NCBI GenBank assembly: GCA_015233375.1
Contig: JADFXW010000006.1
Location: 1 to 39,106, forward strand
Direction: 5' to 3'
DNA from: Candidatus Omnitrophota bacterium
GTDB taxonomy: Bacteria > Omnitrophota > Gorgyraeia > Zapsychrales > Fredricksoniimonadaceae
Length of the DNA stretch: 39,106 bases
The position numbers and the translations under genes are program-made. Shown here in pieces: positions 1 to 8,071 of the stretch. The notes under the pieces are model-generated. The model searched no databases, was not told the origin of the DNA, and was given only the letters and a program-made list of their open reading frames with translations. Each line of letters begins with the position of its first letter. The stretch's first letter is position 1.

Positions 1-22
1 GGTTTAATATATTAAAAAATGG

Positions 23-96
<74 letters not shown>

Positions 97-115
97 AACT
101 TAACAACGAAAATTA

Positions 116-144
116 GTTATACCAGACTTTTTCATGGCTGTCGA
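116..144 (-). promoter_or_regulatory. Sigma70-type promoter of tRNA-Pro
   Basis: On the minus strand, TCGACA (139-144) is followed by a 17-bp spacer and TATAAC (116-121). Each hexamer matches the consensus at five of six positions. The first tRNA base lies about 20 nt downstream, which suits a tRNA transcription start. Confidence 0.7.
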
Positions 145-256
145 GAACGATTTGATGGAGACAATATCAATACTATGCTTTGATAGCTTTTCTTTTTGGT
201 AAGGATACGAATCCCTAGAACGACTCCCGGCCAAATTATGGTTTTTTCTCCCGCTT

Positions 257-1177
257 TTAGAGATATTTCACCGATGAAAAATGCCGTCGTATCCCGTTCG
301 TAAATTTAAAAGAAGGGTATCCAAGAACCATGGCGATTGAAGGATGGCGATCATCGGGAATGCCCCATTTGGACATCAATTTTTTATTCCCCTCAAGAGC
401 CGGGGGTACAGTGCCAATAATACAACTTCCCAGGCCCAATGATTCTGCAGCCAAGGTCATGAAACTACAGGCAATCGTGCTGTCTACAGTATCCTTCATA
501 GGATAATGGAACATAATAACACAAGGAGCGTTATAAAACAGATAATCACTCGCCTGTTTGCGTCCTTCGAGTATTTCAACAGTAACAGGAAGTACATAGT
601 CTCGCATCAGAGCGCGGGTTGGCTTGTCCATTATCAAACGCATCATCAACGCCCCGGCAGGTGTCCTGAAAAACAACCATTTCTTAAATACTGCACACAA
701 ATCTGCAGCCAGTGCCTGCACACGCTTTTTATCATTGATGATAACAACCCCCACTTCAGTAGGCGGAAAACCCATGGGAGCTGTCGCGGCCATAGCCACA
801 AGTCTCTGGATCACCTGAGATTCGATCGGCTTATCCTCATAAATACGAATACTCCGCCGGGCATCCATCAGATCTTGCAAACTGTCCGCGCCCGCACGCT
901 CTGAAACTGGGCTAAGCAAGAAAGCATCCTCTTTTTTAAGGCCACGGCCAGATACGCTTACCGCACCTGTAGGGCAAACGGCCATGCAATGGCCGCAGGC
1001 AATACAACCAAAATCACGGCACTTCACAACCACGGGCTTGCCTTGCCTATCTTGAATGCTCATGGTGGGACATATTTGTACGCATTGACCACAGTTCGTA
1101 CAAAGTTCTTGATTGATTAAAGGCTGCCCCCATTCCACTGTTGAAGATACCTCGAATTGTTGTTTGACGCCTAGCAT
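257..1177 (-). CDS. 4Fe-4S ferredoxin / nitroreductase fusion protein
   Basis: This is a 306-residue flavoprotein of the ferredoxin-nitroreductase architecture. The N-terminus carries two [4Fe-4S] motifs, CTNCGQCVQICP (residues 26-37) and CIACGHCMAVCP (58-69). A nitroreductase-fold FMN domain follows from about residue 105, opening with ARRSIRIYEDKPI and containing a typical A-x-x-A-P-M-G-F-P-P segment. Family members pass electrons from ferredoxin-type clusters to FMN to reduce nitro compounds, quinones or related substrates; the substrate cannot be read from sequence. The start is supported by a GGGGGA ribosome-binding site 8 nt upstream. It lies 19 nt after the EamA stop, so the two genes are probably co-transcribed. 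The protein is probably cytoplasmic; I see no signal peptide. Confidence 0.9.
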   Translation of the reverse strand: MLGVKQQFEVSSTVEWGQPLINQELCTNCGQCVQICPTMSIQDRQGKPVVVKCRDFGCIACGHCMAVCPTGAVSVSGRGLKKEDAFLLSPVSERAGADSLQDLMDARRSIRIYEDKPIESQVIQRLVAMAATAPMGFPPTEVGVVIINDKKRVQALAADLCAVFKKWLFFRTPAGALMMRLIMDKPTRALMRDYVLPVTVEILEGRKQASDYLFYNAPCVIMFHYPMKDTVDSTIACSFMTLAAESLGLGSCIIGTVPPALEGNKKLMSKWGIPDDRHPSIAMVLGYPSFKFTNGIRRHFSSVKYL

Positions 1178-1196
1178 CTCTTGTCCCCCAGAAAGA

Positions 1197-1622
1197 TTAC
1201 TTAAACGCGACTAACAGTGCCCCTAAACTCATAAGAACAACGCCTCCCCACTGGTAAAGGCTTAGACGTTCACCTAAGAATAAGACTGAAAGTAACACTG
1301 CAAAAAGAAGACTCAATTTATCAATCGGCGTCACAAGAGAAGCCTGTCCTATTTGTAAAGCCCTAAAATAACATATCCAAGACAACCCTGTCGCAAGGGC
1401 AGACAAAACAAGAAAAACAAAACTTTTTGTACTTAGCGAAAATGGATTGACCCATTCACGCCGAACCGCAACCAGGACAATCAGAAACATAATAATGACA
1501 ATTGTTCTTATCAAAGTCGCCGTATTTGAAGGCAACCCGGTCACGCCTACTTTCGCAAAGACAGCGGTCAGCCCTGCAAATATAGCTGATCCTAATGCAT
1601 AAACTTGCCAGTCACTTAGCAT
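1197..1622 (-). CDS. EamA-type half-size DMT transporter
   Basis: This 141-residue membrane protein is a single EamA unit, about half the ten-helix drug/metabolite transporter family. It has about five hydrophobic helices and ends with the characteristic GERLSLYQWGGVVLMSLGALLVA segment split over its last helix. Such half-size members work as dimers; the substrate is unknown. An in-frame ATG exists 21 nt further upstream (1643). I chose 1622 because AAGAGGG sits 5 nt before it, and the earlier ATG lacks a comparable site. Its gene precedes the ferredoxin-nitroreductase gene by 19 nt. A possible extended -10 promoter lies at 1695-1703. Confidence 0.85.
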   Translation of the reverse strand: MLSDWQVYALGSAIFAGLTAVFAKVGVTGLPSNTATLIRTIVIIMFLIVLVAVRREWVNPFSLSTKSFVFLVLSALATGLSWICYFRALQIGQASLVTPIDKLSLLFAVLLSVLFLGERLSLYQWGGVVLMSLGALLVAFK

Positions 1623-1694
1623 AAACGCCCTCTTGCCACCCATAAGATGAAATAATCTCTTTTTTTTTATTTCTCCTATGATTTGTTAGCTTTC

Positions 1695-1703
1695 ATTTTA
1701 ACA
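1695..1703 (-). promoter_or_regulatory. Possible extended -10 promoter for the EamA/nitroreductase pair
   Basis: The minus strand reads TGTTAAAAT: a TGn extension before TAAAAT (five of six matches to TATAAT). The best upstream -35-like hexamer, TTGATG, is 21 bp away and too distant, so the call rests on the extended -10 alone. The rest of 1644-1775 is AT-rich with no other clear signal. Confidence 0.3.
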
Positions 1704-1775
1704 TTATTTATCAGATTGTGACATCAAATCGCGTTCCTTATATATGCCTGAACTTCGAATTAGAACCAACCCGTT

Positions 1776-4700
1776 CTAAAATGCGCCAGGCCCATCTAAG
1801 AATCGTCGCAGACTCATCAGAGGATACCAACCGATTATATCTGGAGACAATCCTACGATAGGTTTTAGGGAATGCAACATGGCCCTATCAAAACGCCATT
1901 GGATGCGACCATGAGAGACTTGCGTTTGTAAATCCTTATCTGCGCGGCTTAGGTCAATACCCCCCTTATAGCCCAAAGCTAAAGCATTGGCCTTCATAGC
2001 CCCATTTCTGCCCAAAGGATGCCCCCCTTCTTCATCTATAAAATGAATTCTTTGTTTCAAACTTTCCGGAAAGTCTTTTTTGCCCAAGACAAGGACAAAA
2101 GGACGGCCACTATACGTCCTGAATTCTTTTTCCAAAACTCTTAGAAACTGCATTTGTGGAAAAAGTGTCGTCTCATAATCTAATCGATTCTCCTGAAGCC
2201 ATCGACTAAATTGTTGTTGATCGAAATGAAAATATCCCTTTAAGTTTATCGAACTTTGAATCTGTCCCAATTGCTTTGTTGCCAAATACTGTAGGACATG
2301 TTCCATATCTTTGGTATCCTGTCTGCCTGCCACGACCAAACAATACGTCTCCAAGCCTACAGGCGTAATCTGATAAATATCTGTATCAGTCCCATGATAA
2401 ACCCTTTCCCAGCGACCATTCAAAAATCTCATATTATTTTGTAACCCCATCAATGATCTTCCCTCTAAATCTGTGTCTCCTTTAGCCTGAATCAACACAT
2501 AAAAGCCTGGCCATCCAAAATTTCTATACTGTTGTAAATTCATAAAAAACTCATCCTGTGGCACAGGCAAATTGGTCATGGGCACCAATCCCACGTGTCG
2601 GTCACTTTGACTAATAACATGAAAGTGGACACTTGCTGTTATATCAAAGAGTCCAGGAGAAGCTAAAACTTGAGAAAGAGTCACCGGGGAACCATCTTCT
2701 ACGTGTCCATAAAACCGCATAGGCTCCTTCTGATTATCTAATTCATCAAATGAACGATTTCCATAATCAAAAGTAATCACATACCCCTTTTTTATGACAG
2801 AGCCGATCTTTTTAATCCAATCCATGGCCTGCAAATTGACAGCGAAGGTGCGTCCTTGGGCTCGTTTCTCCCAATCTTTTTCATCCTTGCCTCCCAAAAG
2901 CAGCTTTAAGTATTCCATAATTTTAGGATCACTGCATTTTTGCCAGGTCTCATATAACTCGCCTTGAGAAGTGGCGCCAATATAGGATTCAAGAATATTT
3001 CCATTTTCAAATTTAATTCTACGTACGGGAAAGGTATCAGGAAGCTCATTAGAAATAAAAACACCTTGTACCCCTGAAAAACTTTTATCAACATCAAGAG
3101 CTGACCCTTCTTTCCAGAACACTTTAATCCTTGTTTCTGGAACCCCCAAGGAAATGTCTTCAGGTATAGGGATTTTATTGTCACGGAAAAGATCTTTTTG
3201 AATTTTAATAAGTTCGGGGCTAATCTCAAGGATAGTATACTTAATAGCCTGATACAATGAAGGGTATTCTTCTTCTATTTCCTTCAAAATATCCCGCGCC
3301 AAAATTCCTGTACCCGCTCCCATTTCTATAACCTCAAAATGTGCAGGAGAGCCCATATTCTCCCACATTTCATTCAATTGTTTGGCTACCCCCCTGCCAA
3401 AATAAGGGGACATTTTAATAGGAGCTGTATTAAAATCGTTTTTTTCTTCTGAATCTTGTGTCCCAAATTTGACGGCGCCTGAGGTATAAAATCCCAATTG
3501 CGGTGCATATAAACTCATCCTCATGAATTGTTCAAATGGGATAGCTCCTTCGTTTTGATGGATCTCCTTGATGATAAGCTGCTTTAGAGCATCCAGTCTT
3601 TTGGAATCATCCGCCTTGTGTAACATGGCCCTGTTATTCCCCGCAGAACGCATAGCCGCAGTAACCACCACTTCCCCAGAAGTAACAGCATTGTTGATTT
3701 GTAAAAGAACTTCCTGAGGAGCTGTTTTACTATCAAAAACAACCATTGCAGCTCCATATCCAAGGTTCGTTTCTTCTCCTTTTTCAAAGAAATGCAGGGA
3801 AACTCCTCCTGAAAAATATTTCCTTGGAATGGTCTTTTGAGTTGCAAGGTCTTGTTCTTCTTTAATGTAGTTGTAGACGCCTTTTTTGAAGGCCTGGAGG
3901 TAGCGTTGGTAGATGAGTTCGATGTCATTTGGGGCATTCTTACGTGTTGTTTTCACATTCAACGCTCTTTCGCTTGGCCACGCCATTGCCCTGGTTGGCA
4001 ACGCTAAAATAACACTTTGTTTATATTCCACACCGATAACCTTATTTTTATCCGCGTATACTTGAGATAAAATACTGTCCTTAATTTTCTTCTTGTACCA
4101 CGTGGCTAATATTAATGAATTGTATACTTGTCGTAATTGAGCAAAATTCTTGTTTTCATTAACCTCTTTTGTCAGTTGTGGAATAACGATTTCGCGGATA
4201 ATTTTTGAGCCCAAGGCGTTGATTTCTCTGATTGGCGTACGGGGGTTTCCCTGGGATGCTTTCATATTCAATGCTACTTCGCCAGGCAACGTGCTTGGGG
4301 ACACGTCCCTGAAAAACGGGACATGTCCCCTGGTTGGCATTAGGTTTTTACTCATAGCTAAATAATCCTCTTCAAGCATCACCTTTAATTTTGCCTCAAC
4401 CACATACGCGGCCCCTGCCTTTTCATTCTCAAACACCTCCGCCTTCTCGGGCACTATCCACACCTTGTTAAAGGTGTTCACTGGCACATTCGTTGTCCCA
4501 AAACGCTTCCCTGCTTCTTCATAGACTCGCTTCCAAAATTTCTTGCCAACAGCACCTTCTGGATAAATTAAGGACGCTGTCATTTGCTTTAAGATATAAT
4601 CTTCTGCCAGAAGGTCTCGCCCCATTTCAGTGAGCCCAAAACTATGCGGGATGATACGGTTTTTCTCATAAGGAGAGAGATTGACCCACAAATCTTTTTC

Positions 4701-5057
4701 TGGGATTGTTATGCTGGCCAGGAAGTATTTGATGAGTTTGGTGACTTCGTTCTTTTGTTGTTGGTTCTGGATTCCCGCTTTCGCGGGAATGACAGAAGAA
4801 GAACCAGGAATGACATTAGACTCACAGGGAATGACACCTCTGTCACCTGTATCCAAAACAAAATCAAAACGAAATGGATTATCTGGATAAACCTTAAGGC
4901 CTTTGAGGATGGGAGGATTAAATACCGAACTTTCATGCACCAGGACACCAGGCTTGGGCAATACCCACTCATCTGCTTGGGACAATGGCGTAAAATCTAA
5001 AAAATTAGCCATGAATACCCATAAAATAAAAAGATGAAGAATAAATGATTTATTCAC
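1776..5057 (-). CDS. Large exported protein with MidA-type SAM methyltransferase domain
   Basis: This 1093-residue protein starts with a hydrophobic signal-like stretch (residues 4-24, ending near PLSQADEW). An N-terminal region of about 450 residues follows; I recognise it as typical of large Omnitrophota proteins but cannot assign a function. Residues about 495-810 form a MidA/COG1565-type methyltransferase, with the family opening IPFEQFMRMSLYAPQLGFY, the SAM-binding EMGAGTGILARDIL near 577, and YTILEISPELIKIQ. The last 250 residues are unassigned. Known MidA proteins methylate an arginine of a respiratory subunit inside mitochondria. Export of such an enzyme would be odd because SAM is cytoplasmic, so the N-terminus may instead be a membrane anchor. 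Residues 89-97 (VIPAKAGIQ) and 243-253 (GHVPFFRDVSP) are translated palindromic repeats. A promoter is proposed at 5107-5136. Confidence 0.8.
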   Translation of the reverse strand: MNKSFILHLFILWVFMANFLDFTPLSQADEWVLPKPGVLVHESSVFNPPILKGLKVYPDNPFRFDFVLDTGDRGVIPCESNVIPGSSSVIPAKAGIQNQQQKNEVTKLIKYFLASITIPEKDLWVNLSPYEKNRIIPHSFGLTEMGRDLLAEDYILKQMTASLIYPEGAVGKKFWKRVYEEAGKRFGTTNVPVNTFNKVWIVPEKAEVFENEKAGAAYVVEAKLKVMLEEDYLAMSKNLMPTRGHVPFFRDVSPSTLPGEVALNMKASQGNPRTPIREINALGSKIIREIVIPQLTKEVNENKNFAQLRQVYNSLILATWYKKKIKDSILSQVYADKNKVIGVEYKQSVILALPTRAMAWPSERALNVKTTRKNAPNDIELIYQRYLQAFKKGVYNYIKEEQDLATQKTIPRKYFSGGVSLHFFEKGEETNLGYGAAMVVFDSKTAPQEVLLQINNAVTSGEVVVTAAMRSAGNNRAMLHKADDSKRLDALKQLIIKEIHQNEGAIPFEQFMRMSLYAPQLGFYTSGAVKFGTQDSEEKNDFNTAPIKMSPYFGRGVAKQLNEMWENMGSPAHFEVIEMGAGTGILARDILKEIEEEYPSLYQAIKYTILEISPELIKIQKDLFRDNKIPIPEDISLGVPETRIKVFWKEGSALDVDKSFSGVQGVFISNELPDTFPVRRIKFENGNILESYIGATSQGELYETWQKCSDPKIMEYLKLLLGGKDEKDWEKRAQGRTFAVNLQAMDWIKKIGSVIKKGYVITFDYGNRSFDELDNQKEPMRFYGHVEDGSPVTLSQVLASPGLFDITASVHFHVISQSDRHVGLVPMTNLPVPQDEFFMNLQQYRNFGWPGFYVLIQAKGDTDLEGRSLMGLQNNMRFLNGRWERVYHGTDTDIYQITPVGLETYCLVVAGRQDTKDMEHVLQYLATKQLGQIQSSINLKGYFHFDQQQFSRWLQENRLDYETTLFPQMQFLRVLEKEFRTYSGRPFVLVLGKKDFPESLKQRIHFIDEEGGHPLGRNGAMKANALALGYKGGIDLSRADKDLQTQVSHGRIQWRFDRAMLHSLKPIVGLSPDIIGWYPLMSLRRFLDGPGAF
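3951..4000 (-). repeat. Short interspersed coding repeat, copy without hairpin
   Basis: The minus strand has TGCCAACCAGGG at one end and a block encoding ERALNVK at the other. Both recur at 4260-4339 in the same gene (first block identical over 12 bases, second about 19 of 23 identical). The interior here is about 30 bp shorter. Confidence 0.6.
4260..4339 (-). repeat. Short interspersed coding repeat, copy carrying an extra hairpin
   Basis: This is the second copy of the repeat seen at 3951-4000, with the same end blocks (TGCCAACCAGGG; coding EVALNMK). It is 80 bp instead of 50 because its interior contains the palindrome at 4297-4330. It is in frame within the methyltransferase gene. Confidence 0.6.
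4297..4330. repeat. Palindromic GGGGACAYGTCCC hairpin inside a CDS
   Basis: GGGGACACGTCCC (4297-4309) and GGGACATGTCCCC (4318-4330) form a 13-bp stem with one C/T difference and an 8-nt loop. Each arm is itself nearly self-complementary. The element is read in frame as GHVPFFRDVSP. I recall similar palindromes dispersed in many bacterial genomes. Confidence 0.7.
4771..4790. repeat. REP-like palindrome (VIPAKAGIQ type) inside a CDS
   Basis: ATTCCCGC-TTTC-GCGGGAAT is a perfect 8-bp stem with a 4-nt loop. Read on the minus strand it encodes VIPAKAGIQ. The same palindrome occurs at 27123-27142 between pstS and pstC. Partial GGAATGACA copies follow at about 4807-4835, giving the repeated VIP residues in the protein. 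Confidence 0.8.
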
Positions 5058-5106
5058 GATGTTCCCTATTTCTGAATTATCCCGGATTTTGCCATTAACA
5101 CTTCAA

Positions 5107-5136
5107 AGTATAAAATATTTATACTATAAAAAGCAA
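5107..5136 (-). promoter_or_regulatory. Putative promoter of the 1093-residue protein gene, overlapping a palindrome
   Basis: The minus strand reads TTGCTT (5131-5136), 18 bp, then TATACT (5107-5112, five of six to consensus). The -10 lies in a perfect 8-bp inverted repeat, AGTATAAA-TAT-TTTATACT (5107-5125), which could be an operator or simply AT-rich promoter DNA. The gene starts about 50 nt downstream. Confidence 0.4.
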
Positions 5137-5212
5137 CAGGAAGACGTTGAAAGAGAGAGGAAAATTGAATGGGGGGACTATTTTAAAAAGACTATTCAAA
5201 TTCTAAAGATGT

Positions 5213-6478
5213 TTATGTCATAAACAAATGTTTCAGATTCATGACATCACGAAATGGAATGACACCTAACATCTTACCTTCTTTATCAGTCACCGGCAAA
5301 GCGCGAAAGCCGTAACGGGCAAACATTTCAGAAGCATCTTTTAACGTGCTATCCACACCAAGGCTGATGACCTTGCTTGTCATCATATCTTTAAGACAAA
5401 CCTTTGCATCCACCGAAAGAAGCTCCTTTAAATCAACCACACCCAATAAATAGCCTTTATCATCCAGGACATAAATGTACATAATGACATCCTTGCCCTT
5501 GGCCTGCTGTTGAAATTCGGATCTCACCTCTTCTGCCGTCATCTCAGGAGAAAATCTTAAATATTCACTAACCGCAAAATCTTCTATCTTTTCCTCTTGT
5601 TTCTCCAAAATACTTCTTATTTTTACTGCATTTTCATTATTCAACAATTTAAGAAGCACATTGACCTCGCCCCACGGTAAAACAGAAAGAATGTCCGCAG
5701 CCTGGCCTGGAGTCATATCATTAATAAGCTGGGCTGCCCTTTCTTTTTTTAAGGAAGCGACCAGGTCTCTTTGAATACGAGGGTCTAACTCCTCAAGGGT
5801 ATCAGACGCATGTTCTGTATCCAATTCCTTAAAAATTTCCATACGCTCTCTGGGGCCTAATTCCTCCAAAATATCCGCAATATCAACCGGCGACATTTCA
5901 GCAACTTGATCCTTTAAGACCTTTAATTTCAAATCCCCTTTAAAACTGCTTATCTCTTCTGGCAAGGGCTCCACATAACTCCAAGCCACGGCTTGTTCCC
6001 CAATCTTTAAAGCAAGTGTACTGATAAAATCAGCAAGCCCGCCTAAGCCAACACGCCGAAGAAGCCCATTTTTACTTAGGTCCACACCTGTCACATAGAG
6101 ACGACCTTTATTAAGAACCATTTTCACATCATAAACAACCTCAACCTCCCTGCCTTCTGTATCGAACACCTTTTTATCAAGGATATAATCTTTTAAGAGC
6201 ACCGCACCTTCCGCTGGAGTAACCGTATAGTCCTCAACGGATTCTATATCGATGACGATACTTTTAGGCTCAATGGAGCAAACCTTCTCCCATGGAACTA
6301 AAAGCTGCGGATCCCCCATAGGCCGTTCAATAATCAAATGGGTCACATCAGCAAATTTTTCACGATCGATGATAACAAAATCACTTAACTTGCCCACCCG
6401 CTTTTGAGAGGACAGATAGACATTAGTATTGACGATCCCGCTCAAAAAAAACGTTTTTTCATGACCGTTCATAATCAA
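5213..6478 (-). CDS. Detached MgtE-N / CBS-domain regulator with PRC-barrel-like N-terminus
   Basis: This soluble 421-residue protein has three parts. Residues about 8-85 form a PRC-barrel-like domain (VGKLSDFVIIDRE, LLVPWEKV). Residues about 185-285 resemble the MgtE cytosolic N domain, with helical repeats such as MSPVDIADILEELG, LEELDPRIQRDLV and MTPGQAADILSVL. Two CBS domains follow (about 305-360 and 365-420, the second with GFRALPVTDKEGKMLGVI). In true MgtE these cytosolic domains sense Mg2+ and gate the channel, but here no transmembrane part follows. The gene overlaps the stop of the preceding small membrane protein (ATGA), which in turn follows an NRAMP-like transporter, so it probably regulates that carrier. 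Start 6478 allows translational coupling; ATG 6472 is an alternative. Confidence 0.85.
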   Translation of the reverse strand: MIMNGHEKTFFLSGIVNTNVYLSSQKRVGKLSDFVIIDREKFADVTHLIIERPMGDPQLLVPWEKVCSIEPKSIVIDIESVEDYTVTPAEGAVLLKDYILDKKVFDTEGREVEVVYDVKMVLNKGRLYVTGVDLSKNGLLRRVGLGGLADFISTLALKIGEQAVAWSYVEPLPEEISSFKGDLKLKVLKDQVAEMSPVDIADILEELGPRERMEIFKELDTEHASDTLEELDPRIQRDLVASLKKERAAQLINDMTPGQAADILSVLPWGEVNVLLKLLNNENAVKIRSILEKQEEKIEDFAVSEYLRFSPEMTAEEVRSEFQQQAKGKDVIMYIYVLDDKGYLLGVVDLKELLSVDAKVCLKDMMTSKVISLGVDSTLKDASEMFARYGFRALPVTDKEGKMLGVIPFRDVMNLKHLFMT

Positions 6479-6660
6479 CCCTTTTTAATCGACACAAACA
6501 GTTTAAAAAAGAGTAACCCGACTAATAAAAGCAGATAAAGCCGCAAGCAGAACAAAGCAACCTTGGTGGCCTTGTTTGTTTTGAGGGCTGGTTTTGCGTA
6601 TTTCTTATTAATCGCCCTAATGGTTTCAACCAAATCATGGATAGCTTTTTTAATTCCCAT
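6475..6660 (-). CDS. Small single-span membrane protein
   Basis: This 61-residue protein has a basic, helical N-terminus (GIKKAIHDLVETIRAINKKY) and one hydrophobic segment at about residues 34-54, ending in SIKKG. I do not recognise a family. It sits between the NRAMP-like carrier (10 nt upstream) and the MgtE-N/CBS protein (4-nt ATGA overlap). Being translated within this unit supports a real gene, perhaps a small subunit or membrane anchor for the regulator. Confidence 0.6.
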   Translation of the reverse strand: MGIKKAIHDLVETIRAINKKYAKPALKTNKATKVALFCLRLYLLLLVGLLFFKLFVSIKKG

Positions 6661-6670
6661 ATCTTATTTC

Positions 6671-7942
6671 CTATTTAAATAAATTTGGGAACAGGGTGGT
6701 TATCCCAAACAAGGTTGATAAGACGATAATAAGCGCTACAATAGAAATATTCATGATATTATCAAATAAGGTGTTCTTTAATTTACCCATCGTCTCTTCA
6801 TCATTAAGCAATAAAATCAAAAACACTAACGCGGCCGGCAATAAGGTCACCGCGATAACCTGAACAAAAAGAGTAATTAAAACAAGCGGCGCCCCTGGTA
6901 TTAAGACGACCGTTCCTGCCGTAATAAGCGCAAAAAAATAAAATATATAAAACCAGGGAGCTTCTCTCACTTTATAGTTAAGTGAATGGGCCCATCCAAA
7001 AACCTCACCAAAGGCCCAGGAACTAGCCAGGGAGATACAAACTGCCCCCAAAAGACCTGCATCAAAAAGACCTATCGCCAGCAAAGTCCCAAGGTATTTA
7101 TTAACCCCCATCAATTTTTGCGCCGCTTGGCCTGCGTCCGTCACATTAGATCCTACCAAAACCGTACCTGTTACAATGATAATAAAAACAGCGACCAATA
7201 CTGTAAATAATGCTCCTATGGCCGTATCTATTTTCCCGCAGGTAATATCCTTTATCTGCATGTTCTTATCCACAACCGCGCTTTGCTGGAAAAAAATCAT
7301 CCATGGGGCAATGGTGGTCCCAATATTGGCCATCAACATAAAAAACAATTCATTGGTCAGGCCACCAGGAGGCATATGAGGAATAACAGAATTACAAAGG
7401 ACATCACTCCACGAAGGATGGATAATAAATGCTGCAGGAATATAAATCAAATTCAAGGCACAAAAACCCATGACAATTTTTTCCCATGTCCAATAACGCC
7501 CTTGCAAGACCATCCAACCCATCAGCAAACACACGGTAATAACAGTCAACAATCTCGGTATGTGGAATATGCCAAGAGCTGCTGTCATACCGATAAACTC
7601 AGTAACCAAGGTCAGCCAATCGGTGAGTATCAAATCAAAAAGCGAAAACCATCCCCAAAAAGGACCAAAGGCATGAAAAATCGCTTCCGCATGCCCTCGT
7701 TTAGTTACTGCACCAAGTCGAACAGTCATTTCCTGCACGAAATACGCGATGGGGCCCAAAATAATTAAGAACCATAATAAATGAAGGCCATATTTCGCAC
7801 CTGTCACCGCATAGGTCGTGATACCACCCGCATCATTATCTGCGACCATCACGATGATGCCAGGCCCCGCCAGAATCAAATACAGTTTCAAGGCCTTCCA
7901 TAACCGACGGTATTTATAAAATAAATTAGCCCAGATATTCAT
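6671..7942 (-). CDS. NRAMP-family divalent metal transporter, atypical (possible Mg2+ carrier)
   Basis: This 423-residue polytopic inner-membrane protein of the NRAMP/SLC11 fold has about eleven helices. The first helix carries GPGIIVMVADNDAGG, so the canonical DPGN metal motif reads D35-N-D-A. Helix 6 reads GTTIAPWMIFFQQSAVVD; the usual metal-binding Met of the IMPH motif is Ala212 and the His is Trp. Loss of this Met is what distinguishes Mg2+-transporting NRAMP relatives (NRMTs) from Mn/Fe carriers. The following small protein and MgtE-N/CBS regulator fit a Mg2+-sensing role. Substrate assignment is inference; Mn2+ is the alternative. tRNA-Arg lies 42 bp upstream. Confidence 0.85.
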   Translation of the reverse strand: MNIWANLFYKYRRLWKALKLYLILAGPGIIVMVADNDAGGITTYAVTGAKYGLHLLWFLIILGPIAYFVQEMTVRLGAVTKRGHAEAIFHAFGPFWGWFSLFDLILTDWLTLVTEFIGMTAALGIFHIPRLLTVITVCLLMGWMVLQGRYWTWEKIVMGFCALNLIYIPAAFIIHPSWSDVLCNSVIPHMPPGGLTNELFFMLMANIGTTIAPWMIFFQQSAVVDKNMQIKDITCGKIDTAIGALFTVLVAVFIIIVTGTVLVGSNVTDAGQAAQKLMGVNKYLGTLLAIGLFDAGLLGAVCISLASSWAFGEVFGWAHSLNYKVREAPWFYIFYFFALITAGTVVLIPGAPLVLITLFVQVIAVTLLPAALVFLILLLNDEETMGKLKNTLFDNIMNISIVALIIVLSTLFGITTLFPNLFK

Positions 7943-7984
7943 AAATTTCCATCCAACTTGATTCCCAATCTTCCAAAAAAATGG

Positions 7985-8059
<75 letters not shown>

Positions 8060-8071
8060 ATCACCATATAT

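Noticed and set aside
3951-4339. CRISPR array
   Set aside because: Only two imperfect copies of unequal length inside an open reading frame; no regular spacers, and no cas genes anywhere in the window.
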